A stretch of 64,000 bases of DNA from Exiguobacterium chiriqhucha RW-2 (GTDB taxonomy: Bacteria; Bacillota; Bacilli; Exiguobacteriales; Exiguobacteriaceae). Positions 50,503 through 60,495 of the stretch are shown one piece after another. The stretch spans positions 620,001 through 684,000 of the forward strand of contig NZ_ATCL01000020.1 of assembly GCF_000416965.1 (NCBI RefSeq), in the 5' to 3' direction. Positions within the stretch are counted from its first letter, which is position 1; every line of letters begins with the position of its first letter. The notes beneath the pieces are model-generated. The model was not told the origin of the DNA. It worked only from the letters and a program-made list of their open reading frames with translations, and searched no databases. Position numbers and translations under genes: made by a program.

Positions 50503-50520
50503 TTAGAACGTACATTCTAA
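50503..50520. promoter_or_regulatory. Dyad operator candidate for the TetR regulator
   Basis: TTAGAACGTACATTCTAA is an 18-bp inverted repeat with one mismatched pair, located between the TetR gene and the dehydrogenase. A related element (CGTTCTAGAA, near 49818) lies upstream of the TetR gene itself, as expected for autorepression. Confidence 0.5.
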
Positions 50521-50553
50521 TAAAAACCAAACACATTCAAAGGAGAATCCATC

Positions 50554-51555
50554 ATGAAAGCAGCTCAAATCAGCAAATACTCGAAAACAATTGAGGCACA
50601 AGTCAACGAGGTACCCGTTCCGGACATCCAGGACAATGAAATATTGATTCAAGTAAAGGCCGCGGCAATCAACCCACTTGAGATGTTAATCATGACCGGT
50701 AGCGTCAAACTCATTCAAGATTATGCATTCTCACTGACAATCGGGAACGAGTTAGCAGGTGTCGTCGAACAGGTAGGGAAACTTGTGACCGGTTATTCCG
50801 TCGGGGATGACGTCTATACCCGTCTGCCGATTGAAAAAATTGGGGCAATCGCAGAATATGTAGCCGTCGATATATCGGCCATCGCCAGGATGCCAAAGAA
50901 CTTAACTTACGAAGAGGCAGCCGCAGTCGCTTTGACCGGACTCACGGCCTATCAAGGTCTACACGAAGAACTGAACGTCAAGTCGGGGCAATCAGTGTTC
51001 ATTCCGGGAGGATCAGGTAGTTTCGGTCAAATGGCTGTTCCGCTCGCGAAGTCATTAGGACTGACCGTGATCGTCAGTGGAAATGCGGAGTCACGTGACC
51101 GGACGCTGAAGCTCGGTGCCGATCGATATTTGGATTATACGACGGAACACTATGAGGACGTCTTGAAAAACGTGGACTATGTCATCGATACGTTAGGCCC
51201 GACCGAATTCAAGAAAGAACTGAGCATCCTCAAACGAGGCGGACGACTGTTGTCATTGCGGACAGGACCGAATAAACGTTTCGCCCAAGATCGACAGTTC
51301 CCGTTTTGGAAACAAACGCTATTTTCGATGGCGGGTGCGAAATATGACCGGATGGCCAAAAAACATGACGTCGAATACCGGTTCATTTTCGTCCGTGCGA
51401 ACGGGACACAGCTAAAAGAAATCACGAGCATCGTGGAAGCGAACGAAGTGGTTCCTGCCCTGCATCCGAAACGATTTACGATTGATGAAGTGAATGAAGC
51501 ACTACAGGTAGTTGCGACGGGTCGGCCGAAAGGCAAGGTCATCATCACGTTCTGA
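50554..51555 (+). CDS. NADP-dependent alcohol dehydrogenase/quinone reductase (MDR)
   Basis: A 333-residue medium-chain reductase of the zinc-independent quinone oxidoreductase type. The GroES-like domain begins KAAQISKYSKTIEAQVNEVPVP; the coenzyme domain has VFIPGGSGSFGQMAVPLAKSLG (about 147-168), where the Gly-rich loop binds NADP(H). Zinc-binding Cys/His residues are missing. It likely reduces quinones or enals. AAAGGAGAATCC precedes ATG. It follows the TetR gene and its operator, and an SDR gene lies 47 nt downstream. Confidence 0.88.
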   Translation: MKAAQISKYSKTIEAQVNEVPVPDIQDNEILIQVKAAAINPLEMLIMTGSVKLIQDYAFSLTIGNELAGVVEQVGKLVTGYSVGDDVYTRLPIEKIGAIAEYVAVDISAIARMPKNLTYEEAAAVALTGLTAYQGLHEELNVKSGQSVFIPGGSGSFGQMAVPLAKSLGLTVIVSGNAESRDRTLKLGADRYLDYTTEHYEDVLKNVDYVIDTLGPTEFKKELSILKRGGRLLSLRTGPNKRFAQDRQFPFWKQTLFSMAGAKYDRMAKKHDVEYRFIFVRANGTQLKEITSIVEANEVVPALHPKRFTIDEVNEALQVVATGRPKGKVIITF

Positions 51556-51602
51556 AGAATGTGAGACCACCGCTTATAGCAAAAATAGAGGGAGAGACTG
51601 CC

Positions 51603-52385
51603 ATGCAAAGAACAGTTCTCATCACTGGTGTGTCGGGCGGCATCGGCAAGGAATTGGCCGATCGCTTTGCCCGGGTCGGCCATGAGATGGTGCTCGTGTC
51701 ACGAAATGAAGAGAAGATGAACATGCTCGCCGAACAGTATCGAACGACATATGGTGTCGGGGTCACGGTCATCGCCAAAGATATCGGGACGCCAGGAGTC
51801 CCGGAAGCGATTTTCAAGGAACTGCAAGAGAAGCAGATTCACGTGGATTACTTGGTGAACAATGCCGGTTTTGGACTATACGGGAAGTTCTTAGAGACCG
51901 ACATCAACCAGGAAGCGAATATGATTGACGTCAACATCAAGGCGTTGACGGCGATGACCAAATTATTCTTACCCGGTATGGTTGAACGAAATCGGGGCGG
52001 GGTCATGAATGTGTCTTCGATGGTCGGCTTTTTCCCTGGCCCGTTGATGTCGGTGTATCATGCGACGAAGTCATACGTATTGTCATTTACAGAAGCGCTC
52101 GCGAATGAAGTGAGCAACACGAACGTGACCGTGACCGCCTTATGTCCAGGATTGACGTCGACTGGTTTCGTCGACCGCTCCGGGATGCAGGCATCGAACC
52201 TGGTGCGGAGCGGCACAATCATGGAAGCAGGACGGGTGGCGGATATCGGGTATCGCGGGTTCATGAACGGAAAAACCTTGATCATCCCAGGGAGACGGAA
52301 TCGTCTCGTTGCCTTCCTGCCCCGATTGCTGTCGCGTCAGCGAGTCACTCAGATGATGCGAACGATGCAGGACGGATCGACATAA
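51603..52385 (+). CDS. SDR-family NAD(P)-dependent oxidoreductase
   Basis: A 260-residue short-chain dehydrogenase with the full set of motifs: TGVSGGIGKELA (8-19) for the cofactor, NNAGFG near 90, catalytic Ser in NVSSMVGF and the Tyr-Lys pair in YHATKSYV. It matches the YqjQ/DltE-like group. GGGAGAGACTGCC precedes ATG at 51603. It is the last gene of the TetR-controlled unit; a terminator follows at 52432. Substrate unknown. Confidence 0.88.
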   Translation: MQRTVLITGVSGGIGKELADRFARVGHEMVLVSRNEEKMNMLAEQYRTTYGVGVTVIAKDIGTPGVPEAIFKELQEKQIHVDYLVNNAGFGLYGKFLETDINQEANMIDVNIKALTAMTKLFLPGMVERNRGGVMNVSSMVGFFPGPLMSVYHATKSYVLSFTEALANEVSNTNVTVTALCPGLTSTGFVDRSGMQASNLVRSGTIMEAGRVADIGYRGFMNGKTLIIPGRRNRLVAFLPRLLSRQRVTQMMRTMQDGST

Positions 52386-52431
52386 ATGAACATGATGTCA
52401 ATCGCTTGATCATAATACGCTCAAACGTCGT

Positions 52432-52461
52432 GCGGTACCTTACATGAGGTACCGCTTTTTT
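52432..52461 (+). terminator. Terminator
   Basis: GCGGTACC and GGTACCGC form a perfect 8-bp stem with an eight-base loop, followed by six T. Confidence 0.88.
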
Positions 52462-52537
52462 GTGTTTTAGAAAGGAGTCTGAAGACTTTAACGGAATGTA
52501 TGAATTAAGAATAAGTACATATCAGAGGAGAATCGCA

Positions 52538-52849
52538 TTGACTGCACATGATCCATGTCAAAAATTTTTGAGGTTTGCCGAGAGTATTCCAGAAGAAAGC
52601 ACCCTCTGCATCTTCCACACGCATGTGGCCGACCAGATGACGATCGATATGAAGAAGCAATTGCTGAGCGTGGTCGAACAGATTGGACAGACGAGAGACG
52701 TGTTCCATCTCTATAACAATATCCAAGACAAAGACCTGCATCTAGACGAATATGTGAACGGTGTTAAACGAGAACAGACAATTGTTGAGACGGAGGGGCA
52801 CGGTAGATGGTTCAAATGGTTGCTGAAACATGAGGCGTTATTGCCATGA
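52538..52849 (+). CDS. Hypothetical soluble protein
   Basis: A 103-residue protein with no recognised family; it reads as an alpha/beta domain with LCIFHTHVADQMTIDM, a helix LLSVVEQIGQTRD and a C-terminal GRWFKWLLKHE. TTG at 52538 was chosen because AGAGGAG is 7 nt upstream in the same frame; the ATG at 52496 lacks a site at normal distance but cannot be excluded (it would add 14 residues). It overlaps the next gene by 4 nt. Confidence 0.5.
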   Translation: MTAHDPCQKFLRFAESIPEESTLCIFHTHVADQMTIDMKKQLLSVVEQIGQTRDVFHLYNNIQDKDLHLDEYVNGVKREQTIVETEGHGRWFKWLLKHEALLP

Positions 52850-53343
52850 ATACGATCATCGAACGATTCGTTTCCATTCAAGAAGTCATGACTGCTCTCC
52901 ATTCACAAGTCTCCGACTATAATTGGTTAGTGACGGACCTCGACGCCGTTCTCTCAAATGATGCGTTACAGTATTTTGAAGAGGTTCAAGAAGTCGAGGA
53001 GGGGACGGCTTACTGGATAAAAGGTGAACGTCTACTCGAACTGGTCCATCACACAAACTTATACGTCATTTGGGGAGTGTTCACGGCGTTTGAACGCCAT
53101 GAGTCGATCACGTTAAACGAACTGACCGTCTATCCGTTCGCAGACGGTAATAGCGACCTGTGGATCGAGTCACCTCGTATTCAGTATCCGAGTGCGGTGT
53201 GTGAGTTGATCTTTTGGGACTCAACGTTTGTCTTGTTGCTGAGCCAAGTAAAAGACGTCAGTAGCCGCTTCCGAAAAACTTTCCCTGATTGGCGCAGCTT
53301 GGAAGAGTATAATCGAACGGAAGGGTTATATGAATCGGAATAG
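52846..53343 (+). CDS. Hypothetical protein
   Basis: A 165-residue soluble acidic protein with no recognised family. Features are an N-terminal helix, LVTDLDAVLSND, and a beta-rich middle (LYVIWGVFTAFERHES, DLWIESPRIQYPSAVCELIFWDSTFVLLL). The overall look is of a small bacterial immunity-type or DUF protein. Its ATG overlaps the upstream stop (ATGA), so it is translated together with the 103-residue protein. Confidence 0.6.
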   Translation: MNTIIERFVSIQEVMTALHSQVSDYNWLVTDLDAVLSNDALQYFEEVQEVEEGTAYWIKGERLLELVHHTNLYVIWGVFTAFERHESITLNELTVYPFADGNSDLWIESPRIQYPSAVCELIFWDSTFVLLLSQVKDVSSRFRKTFPDWRSLEEYNRTEGLYESE

Positions 53344-53398
53344 ATGTGTTCGAACATGAGTCGCTCTACTTACTTTATAGACCAAGGAGAACAAGTCC

Positions 53399-53887
53399 AT
53401 GACTAGCACTATAAACGTAATCGATGAATTCGCATCTTATACAGATTGGCTAAATACGTTAGAGAGATTGGATGAATCGATGTGGGAAAAGCCAATTGCG
53501 ACCGACAAATGGTCAATCAAAGCAATCGTCCTTCACATTGCCCATTGGGATAACCATCTGTTGAACGTCATCATTCCAGCGGTGAAGACCGGGGAAGGTA
53601 TGATTTTCCCTGAGTTCGACTCGTTTAACGCGCGAGCGACCCAAAAAGCGAAGCGTCTCTCGGGAGAAAACGTGCTCCAGTTAGCCAAAACGAGTCGAAG
53701 TTCGCTCATAGAAGCGCTTCAGTCATTAAGTCAAGAGACGCTGACTTCGCACACGACGGCGAACGGGGTAACCCATTGCCCGCATCACGGTGTCCCGTAT
53801 ACGCTCGCCTATATCGTCACCGAGTTCATCGAACATGACCGGCACCACCAGCAGCAAATCGACGCCCTATTGGGAAGAACATCTTGA
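53399..53887 (+). CDS. DinB/YfiT-like four-helix protein
   Basis: A 162-residue protein of the DinB superfamily: a four-helix bundle with a metal site made of His residues. His46, His49 and His53 lie in LHIAHWDNH, and His146 with the pair 149-150 lie in IEHDRHHQQQ near the C terminus. DinB-like proteins act as metal-dependent thiol-S-transferases, often with bacillithiol in Bacillota. AAGGAGAAC precedes ATG. Its stop overlaps the start of the DUF3916 gene. Confidence 0.85.
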   Translation: MTSTINVIDEFASYTDWLNTLERLDESMWEKPIATDKWSIKAIVLHIAHWDNHLLNVIIPAVKTGEGMIFPEFDSFNARATQKAKRLSGENVLQLAKTSRSSLIEALQSLSQETLTSHTTANGVTHCPHHGVPYTLAYIVTEFIEHDRHHQQQIDALLGRTS

Positions 53888-54375
53888 AGAGACGAGCGAA
53901 AGTACGCGGTGTCAGACGAAGACTGAAACGGTTGCGCCTGCATGTCAACGAACAGACCCAATCGTTCCCGACGACGTTTCATGACGGGTATTGGCATAAC
54001 AAAATCCCGATTGATCAATCGTTCTTATCGTCTGTACAGGATAACAGCCGGATTCAACGTGCGATTATCGAGGTGATGATGGAAGGGGCCTCACGTCTCG
54101 TGCATAACCGAGAAGAGGAGCGGTACCAGGTCGTCGTCTTACTCGATTTGCCGACGCTTTGGCAGTCCGAACTCCTCGTGTTTGAAAGCGATGCACGACT
54201 GAAGGCGTTTATGGATCGGGATACATCAGAGCAGACGTGGACGCGGTTGCCTAACGATTGCGTATTCCTACAAAGACTCGACCTGTCAGCGGACGTCGAG
54301 GTGCATCGGTTCCACGAACTGATTCAAGATGAAGATTATATGCATAGTGGAGAAGTCTGGTTGCTCGTACAGTGA
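53884..54375 (+). CDS. DUF3916 family protein
   Basis: A 163-residue protein that matches DUF3916 along most of its length: a basic N terminus MKRRAKVRGVRRRLKRL, FPTTFHDGYWHNKIP, then YQVVVLLDLPTLWQSELLVFES and a Trp/Leu-rich end. The family is known from Bacillus but has no function assigned. Its ATG overlaps the DinB-like gene by 4 nt, suggesting coupled translation. Confidence 0.82.
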   Translation: MKRRAKVRGVRRRLKRLRLHVNEQTQSFPTTFHDGYWHNKIPIDQSFLSSVQDNSRIQRAIIEVMMEGASRLVHNREEERYQVVVLLDLPTLWQSELLVFESDARLKAFMDRDTSEQTWTRLPNDCVFLQRLDLSADVEVHRFHELIQDEDYMHSGEVWLLVQ

Positions 54376-54462
54376 GCGAAACTGGCATGATATAGCGAGA
54401 AATAGCATTCATAATGTTCTACTGTTTATAAAGAAATCCGTTAAATGAGAGGAGAAAGAAAT

Positions 54463-55167
54463 ATGTTCCGCCACCTCACAACATTCGCTTTAGCCGGGAT
54501 CTTCACGCTCGCTGCTACGTCGGCAGCTGCGGCGCCGACAGAACGATCAGCGGAGCGTTTCGCTGAAGAACATTTCGAGTCAATCGTCCTCGACCATATC
54601 GAAGGAGACGACCCGAGTAACTATCACTTGACGGAAAGTCGCGCCATCTCGTTCGGTTCGCTCCATGAAGTGATGATTGCCGCGCAATCCTGTTATTCGT
54701 CGGACGAAATGTGTACGTTCGTCTCGAGTAAGGAGTACGTATCAGCCGTCCTACAAGATGGGGAGCCGAGAAATGTCATCGGGACGTACGAGCAAGAACC
54801 GGGCCTCTTCGCCTTCTCCACGTTCGGGTATGGTGACGAGTTGGCCATTGCCTTAGCTGATGTGTCCGGTACATTGGTCCATTCCGCGCGAGAGAATGCC
54901 TGGTTTGACTATGATGGAAAGACGTTGACCGCCTTGACGACCGATGCGAAACGGTTCATCGACGGAGACACGATCACGCTCGAGATGTATCAGAAACGCT
55001 TGGTCGAGACACAATCCAACACCGAAGCGCAACCAGGAGATGCGCTTACTGGTGGTTCAGGTGACGTTCAGACGACAGAGCCAATATCATATTGGATGCT
55101 CGGACTCGCGTTGTTGGCGGTGCTCCCGCTCGCTTATCTTTTTTACCGAAGGCGATGGAGAAAGTGA
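54463..55167 (+). CDS. Exported protein with C-terminal membrane anchor
   Basis: A 234-residue protein with an N-terminal signal peptide (FRHLTTFALAGIFTLAATSAAAAP, cleavage expected after the Ala run), an extracytoplasmic domain of about 185 residues with two Cys in QSCYSSDEMC that could form a disulfide, and a C-terminal helix (about 211-229) followed by YRRRWRK. This is a surface protein held by a single C-terminal helix. Thr/Gln/Gly-rich residues before the helix form a linker. AGAGGAGAAAG precedes ATG at 54463. No family is recognised. Confidence 0.7.
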   Translation: MFRHLTTFALAGIFTLAATSAAAAPTERSAERFAEEHFESIVLDHIEGDDPSNYHLTESRAISFGSLHEVMIAAQSCYSSDEMCTFVSSKEYVSAVLQDGEPRNVIGTYEQEPGLFAFSTFGYGDELAIALADVSGTLVHSARENAWFDYDGKTLTALTTDAKRFIDGDTITLEMYQKRLVETQSNTEAQPGDALTGGSGDVQTTEPISYWMLGLALLAVLPLAYLFYRRRWRK

Positions 55168-55220
55168 AATGTAAACGTCAGTGATTGATTTAAAGCGAAA
55201 ACCGCTCGTCTGAGCCACAC

Positions 55221-55261
55221 AAAAACACCGCTCCACGCAAATCGCGTAGAGCGGTGTTTTC
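55221..55261. terminator. Bidirectional terminator
   Basis: AAAACACCGCTC and GAGCGGTGTTTT, with ACGC/GCGT inside, form a long near-perfect hairpin between the convergent surface-protein and gntR genes. Confidence 0.87.
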
Positions 55262-55976
55262 ACATGTACGGCCCGTTCGCCTGAACGACGAACTGTGAGT
55301 GTTCGTAATGATACGTGATGCGTGAATAATCGAACGGCTTCCCGTTCGAAAGATGGAAAATCGTCTCGATGCGGAGCGTCGGGTCGTCCGTCTGTAAACC
55401 TAGATAGCCGGCTTCCGTCTCAGTCAGTCGACCGACCTGCATGTACATGTCCGAAAAGCCGATGGTGACACCGAGTGCGCCTTGTACGTAATCGAAGATC
55501 GAGTCGGCGACGATTTCTCGGTTCAAATACGGAACGATCGCCTTCACATAGTACGACTCCTCGTAACAGAACACCTCGCCGTCGACGAAGCGGACCCGCT
55601 CGACGCGATAGACGTCATCTGTCACGTCGATGCCAAGGTTCTGTGCGACCGTCACGTCCGGTTTCGTGACCGAGACGTCGAGCACGTCCGACGTCAACAC
55701 CCGGTCACCGAGGTTACTCTTGAACCCTTGTGTCGAGAACAGACTCATATAGCCCGGCCGGTTGTGGCGCCGGACGAAGATGCCGCTCCCCCGTAATTGA
55801 AAGATGACGCCTTTTCGCTCAAGCAATTCGAGTGCTTTCGTGATCGTACTCTTGCTGACGGCATATTGGCTCATCAACTGCTCGAGGACGGGCAGTTTAT
55901 TTCCTTGCTTCAAATCATGTTGATTGATGTACTGTTCAATCTCTGCTGCCACTTGTTGATATTTAAGCACGCTCAT
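55260..55976 (-). CDS. GntR/HutC-family repressor of the beta-glucoside operon
   Basis: A 238-residue regulator with an N-terminal winged helix (about 1-70; KLPVLEQLMSQYAVSKSTITKALELLERKGVIFQLRGSGIFV) and a C-terminal UTRA ligand domain (about 90-235). This is the HutC/BglR/TreR layout, in which a phosphosugar releases the repressor from DNA. The gene is divergent from the PTS permease, and a 20-bp palindrome lies in that promoter. The inducer is probably a beta-glucoside 6-phosphate. The promoter on this strand has a TATAAT near 56005-56010. Confidence 0.87.
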   Translation of the reverse strand: MSVLKYQQVAAEIEQYINQHDLKQGNKLPVLEQLMSQYAVSKSTITKALELLERKGVIFQLRGSGIFVRRHNRPGYMSLFSTQGFKSNLGDRVLTSDVLDVSVTKPDVTVAQNLGIDVTDDVYRVERVRFVDGEVFCYEESYYVKAIVPYLNREIVADSIFDYVQGALGVTIGFSDMYMQVGRLTETEAGYLGLQTDDPTLRIETIFHLSNGKPFDYSRITYHYEHSQFVVQANGPYM

Positions 55977-56024
55977 CCCTCATCTACTTAAAAATGTTGC
56001 CTTCATTATACCACACACATGTCT

Positions 56025-56038
56025 ACGAAACGTTCACA
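56025..56038. promoter_or_regulatory. Candidate catabolite-responsive element
   Basis: On the minus strand TGTGAACGTTTCGT matches the CcpA cre consensus (TGWNANCGNTNWCA) at 11 of 14 positions. It lies between the divergent gntR and bglP promoters and could add glucose repression. Confidence 0.4.
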
Positions 56039-56058
56039 AACTATTTATTGTATCGCTA

Positions 56059-56114
56059 TTGATTAATTGTACCGGTACAATTATAGTAAGGGTGTACAAA
56101 ATGTAAGCGTTACA
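56059..56114 (+). promoter_or_regulatory. bgl promoter with 20-bp palindromic operator
   Basis: The -35 TTGATT (56059-56064) and -10 TATAGT (56082-56087) are separated by exactly 17 bases. The perfect palindrome TAATTGTACCGGTACAATTA (56064-56083) fills this spacer, so bound repressor would exclude RNA polymerase. In the leader, TGTAAGCGTTACA (56102-56114) is a 13-base palindromic element resembling a cre site one base short. TCAAAGGAGGG is the ribosome binding site. Confidence 0.78.
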
Positions 56115-56132
56115 TCAAAGGAGGGTTTTCAG

Positions 56133-58022
56133 TTGAGTAAAGTTCGGGATTATTCAAAGCTGGCTCGGGATATTTTAGAGGCCGTCGGAGGGGAAGACAA
56201 CGTCATCAATGCGGCGCGCTGTGCGACGCGACTCCGCCTCGTCTTGAAGCGGTCGAATCCGCAAGCGAAAGAACAAGTCATGGCGATGCCAGGTGTCATC
56301 ACGGTCGTCGAGACGGGTGGCCAGTTCCAGGTCGTCATCGGGCAGCATGTCGGGGAAGTGTTCGATGAGTTCACGAAACTGGTGCAAATCGAAGGGACTG
56401 AGGTCGAAGACGGAAACAAGGGGACCGTCCTTAACCGCATCATTGCGACGATGTCCGCCGTATTCGCACCGTTCATCTATATCTTGGCCGCAGCCGGGAT
56501 TTTGCAAGGGGTACTCATCATCACGACATTGTTGTTCGACGGTTTCGCCGAGACGGGGACGTACGAAGTGTTCAGCTTCATCTCATGGGCACCGTTCACG
56601 TTCTTACCGATTTTCATCGCCATCACGGCATCGAAACACTTTAAGACGAACACGTTCATCTCCGTCGCAGCCAGTGCGGCCTTGGTCAGTCCGACATGGG
56701 CCGAGATGGCGGCTCGCATCACGTCAGGGGAGACGATCAGTTTCCTCGGTCTCGCCTTGTCAGGTACGACGTATACGTCATCGGTATTGCCACCGCTCTT
56801 CCTCGTCTGGATCTTATCTTACGTCGAGCGGTTCTTGAACCGACACATGAACGAGGTCATTCGTCCTCTGTTCGTACCGTTCTTCAGTTTGGTACTCATG
56901 GTGCCGCTCACGATTCTCGTCATCGGACCGATCACGACGATGGGTGCGGTCGGAATCGCCAACGGCTACAACTTCTTGGCGGAGAACGCCCCGATGCTCG
57001 CTGGTGCGATTATCGGTGGTCTCTGGCAAGTCATCGTCATCTTCGGGGTCCATTGGGGTGTGACGCCGATGGTGCTCGCAAACTTCGATTTGTATGGCCG
57101 TGACTCGTTCCAGGCATATCAGACGATTGCCGTCATCGCCCAAGTCGGCGCCGTCCTCGGTGTCATCTTGAAAGCGAAGAGCCAAGAAATCAAAAAAGTC
57201 GGTGTCTCGGCTGGGATTACTGGACTATTCGGAATCACGGAGCCTGCCATCTACGGGGTGACACTCCGCTTCAAGAAACCGTTCATCTTTGGATGTATCT
57301 CGGGGGCCGTCGGAGCCATCGTGGCCAGTTTCTTCAACCCGTATTATTTCGCTTACGCCGGTCTCCCGGGTCCGCTCACCCTTGTGAACGGAATCAGTGA
57401 AGACGTGCCGACCTCGATTTGGGGACTGTTAATCGGGACAGCAATCGCCATTATCCTTCCGGTCGTCTTGATTCAAATCTTCGGTTTCGGAGAAGACACA
57501 GCCAAACAAGTGACAGAAGTGACGGAAACACCTGCGACGGCAGAAGCGAGTGCGACGCTCGTCCAGGAAGAGACGATTGCTTCACCGCTCTCTGGAAAAG
57601 TCATCGCCTTGAGCGATGTTCCGGACGATGTATTCGCCTCCGGGGCGATGGGGAAAGGTTATGCCGTCGAGCCAGACGGGAATAAGGTCATTGCACCGTT
57701 TGACGGGACGGTCGTCATGATCGCACCGACGAAACATGCGATCGGTCTCCGTTCGAACACGGGAATCGAGTTGTTGATTCACGTCGGTCTCGATACGGTG
57801 ACGCTCGATGGGAAACCGTTCACCGTACACGTCAAAGACGGGGATAGCTTTAAAGCGGGCGATGTGTTGACGACGTTCGACCGTGACATGATCGCTGCAC
57901 ATAATATTTCAAGCATCACACCTGTCATCGTGACGAACAGCGCGACATACGCTGACGTACTCGTCCAAGCAAGTAATCAGACAGACACGACGACACCAAT
58001 GCTCACGATTGTTAATCAATAA
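56133..58022 (+). CDS. bglP: PTS beta-glucoside transporter subunit IIBCA
   Basis: A 629-residue PTS permease with domains in order IIB (about 1-85, phosphorylated Cys30 in ARCATRLRL), IIC (about 105-460, ten hydrophobic segments, with GITEPAIYGVTLR) and IIA (about 490-629, His550 in LLIHVGLDTV). This is the BglP/BglF arrangement for uptake and phosphorylation of aryl- and other beta-glucosides. The start is TTG with AAAGGAGGG upstream. No LicT-type antiterminator gene or RAT hairpin is present; control is by the divergent GntR protein. The phospho-beta-glucosidase gene follows after 12 nt. Confidence 0.9.
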   Translation: MSKVRDYSKLARDILEAVGGEDNVINAARCATRLRLVLKRSNPQAKEQVMAMPGVITVVETGGQFQVVIGQHVGEVFDEFTKLVQIEGTEVEDGNKGTVLNRIIATMSAVFAPFIYILAAAGILQGVLIITTLLFDGFAETGTYEVFSFISWAPFTFLPIFIAITASKHFKTNTFISVAASAALVSPTWAEMAARITSGETISFLGLALSGTTYTSSVLPPLFLVWILSYVERFLNRHMNEVIRPLFVPFFSLVLMVPLTILVIGPITTMGAVGIANGYNFLAENAPMLAGAIIGGLWQVIVIFGVHWGVTPMVLANFDLYGRDSFQAYQTIAVIAQVGAVLGVILKAKSQEIKKVGVSAGITGLFGITEPAIYGVTLRFKKPFIFGCISGAVGAIVASFFNPYYFAYAGLPGPLTLVNGISEDVPTSIWGLLIGTAIAIILPVVLIQIFGFGEDTAKQVTEVTETPATAEASATLVQEETIASPLSGKVIALSDVPDDVFASGAMGKGYAVEPDGNKVIAPFDGTVVMIAPTKHAIGLRSNTGIELLIHVGLDTVTLDGKPFTVHVKDGDSFKAGDVLTTFDRDMIAAHNISSITPVIVTNSATYADVLVQASNQTDTTTPMLTIVNQ

Positions 58023-59489
<1,467 letters not shown>

Positions 59490-59491
59490 AC

Positions 59492-59535
59492 GAAAATACC
59501 TCTTGAAGACAATTGTCTTCAAGAGGTATTTTTCT
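59492..59535. terminator. Strong bidirectional terminator
   Basis: A perfect 20-bp inverted repeat without loop mismatches (59494-59533), with A and T ends, lies between the bgl operon and the converging AraC/GyrI-like gene. Confidence 0.92.
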
Positions 59536-59539
59536 GTGC

Positions 59540-60406
59540 TTACGTCGTTTTCGGTTTGACCGCCACCCACACTTCGCTATAGACGTTTTCCGACGGTCCG
59601 TCATGTTTCGTGAACGAGATGCTTGGCAAGTCTGCCAGTTCGTAGCCCGACGTCGGCAGCCATTCGGCATACGTCTTGGCCATCGTCTCCTGGAGCGTCT
59701 CCGGGAACGGGCCGGTATTCGGGAAGACGGCCCACAGGTTCGACTCGATCGTAATCTGTTCAAGATCCTCGTACGGATTATCTTGTGTCGTCGCGAAGCC
59801 AATCATGTGCGTGAGTGAACCCGTTTCGTCCAAATAGCCTTCATCGAAGTCGTACGACACGTTGAGCACTTGATTTGGATAAAGGTCCGCCAATTGATGC
59901 ATCTCGCTTCGCTGTTGCTCCGTGATTGACTGCGCCAACTCGACGATGTCATGATTCACGCCTTCGAACTGAATCGGGACGCGTTTGGACACGCCGACGA
60001 CGTTGAATGAAGATTTGTGTTCTAATTTGAATTCCATTGAAATTCCTCCTTTGATGTCGATGAAGAAAGTGAATTTCGGGAATGACTTTTGAATCTTGTT
60101 CTTGATCACTTCAGACGGTAAAAAGCCACACCAGTCTCGAAACGCTCGAGAGAACCCGTCGACGGATTGGTAGCCATACGTATACGCCACGTCCGTGACC
60201 GATTTCCCATGAATCAAGTCCTTATTTGCTTCTGACAGCCGACGATTTCGGATGTATTCATTGAGCGTCATCCCGGCCATATAGGAAAACATGCGTCGAA
60301 AATGATAGTCGGACACCCCGACGATGCGTGTGATATCCTCACTCGTGATGTCTTCTGTTAGATGTTGATCGATGTGGTCCATCAATCGGTTCAGTGATTC
60401 AAGCAT
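59540..60406 (-). CDS. AraC-family regulator with GyrI-like ligand domain
   Basis: A 288-residue protein with an N-terminal AraC helix-turn-helix pair (about 1-105; HLTEDITSEDITRIVGVSDYHFRRMF, then VTDVAYTYGYQSVDGFSRAF) and a C-terminal GyrI-like/effector-binding domain (about 130-288) with FNVVGVSKRVPI and YEVWVAVKP-like end. Relatives such as Rob and MarA-type regulators react to hydrophobic or cationic compounds. ATG at 60406 has AAAGGAGGG upstream. The target genes are not obvious; the 71-residue membrane protein upstream is on the same strand, 89 nt away. Confidence 0.88.
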   Translation of the reverse strand: MLESLNRLMDHIDQHLTEDITSEDITRIVGVSDYHFRRMFSYMAGMTLNEYIRNRRLSEANKDLIHGKSVTDVAYTYGYQSVDGFSRAFRDWCGFLPSEVIKNKIQKSFPKFTFFIDIKGGISMEFKLEHKSSFNVVGVSKRVPIQFEGVNHDIVELAQSITEQQRSEMHQLADLYPNQVLNVSYDFDEGYLDETGSLTHMIGFATTQDNPYEDLEQITIESNLWAVFPNTGPFPETLQETMAKTYAEWLPTSGYELADLPSISFTKHDGPSENVYSEVWVAVKPKTT

Positions 60407-60495
60407 CAGTATTCCCTCCTTTCTGCATTCATCATACTTCGAACATCGTAGGGGCACTCGATGATTTTGATACGGATATCATCGGATAGAAGGCA

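Noticed and set aside
56067-56132. Extended N terminus of the PTS permease
   Set aside because: It would begin inside the operator and promoter; the TTG at 56133 has the proper ribosome binding site and a normal IIB N terminus.
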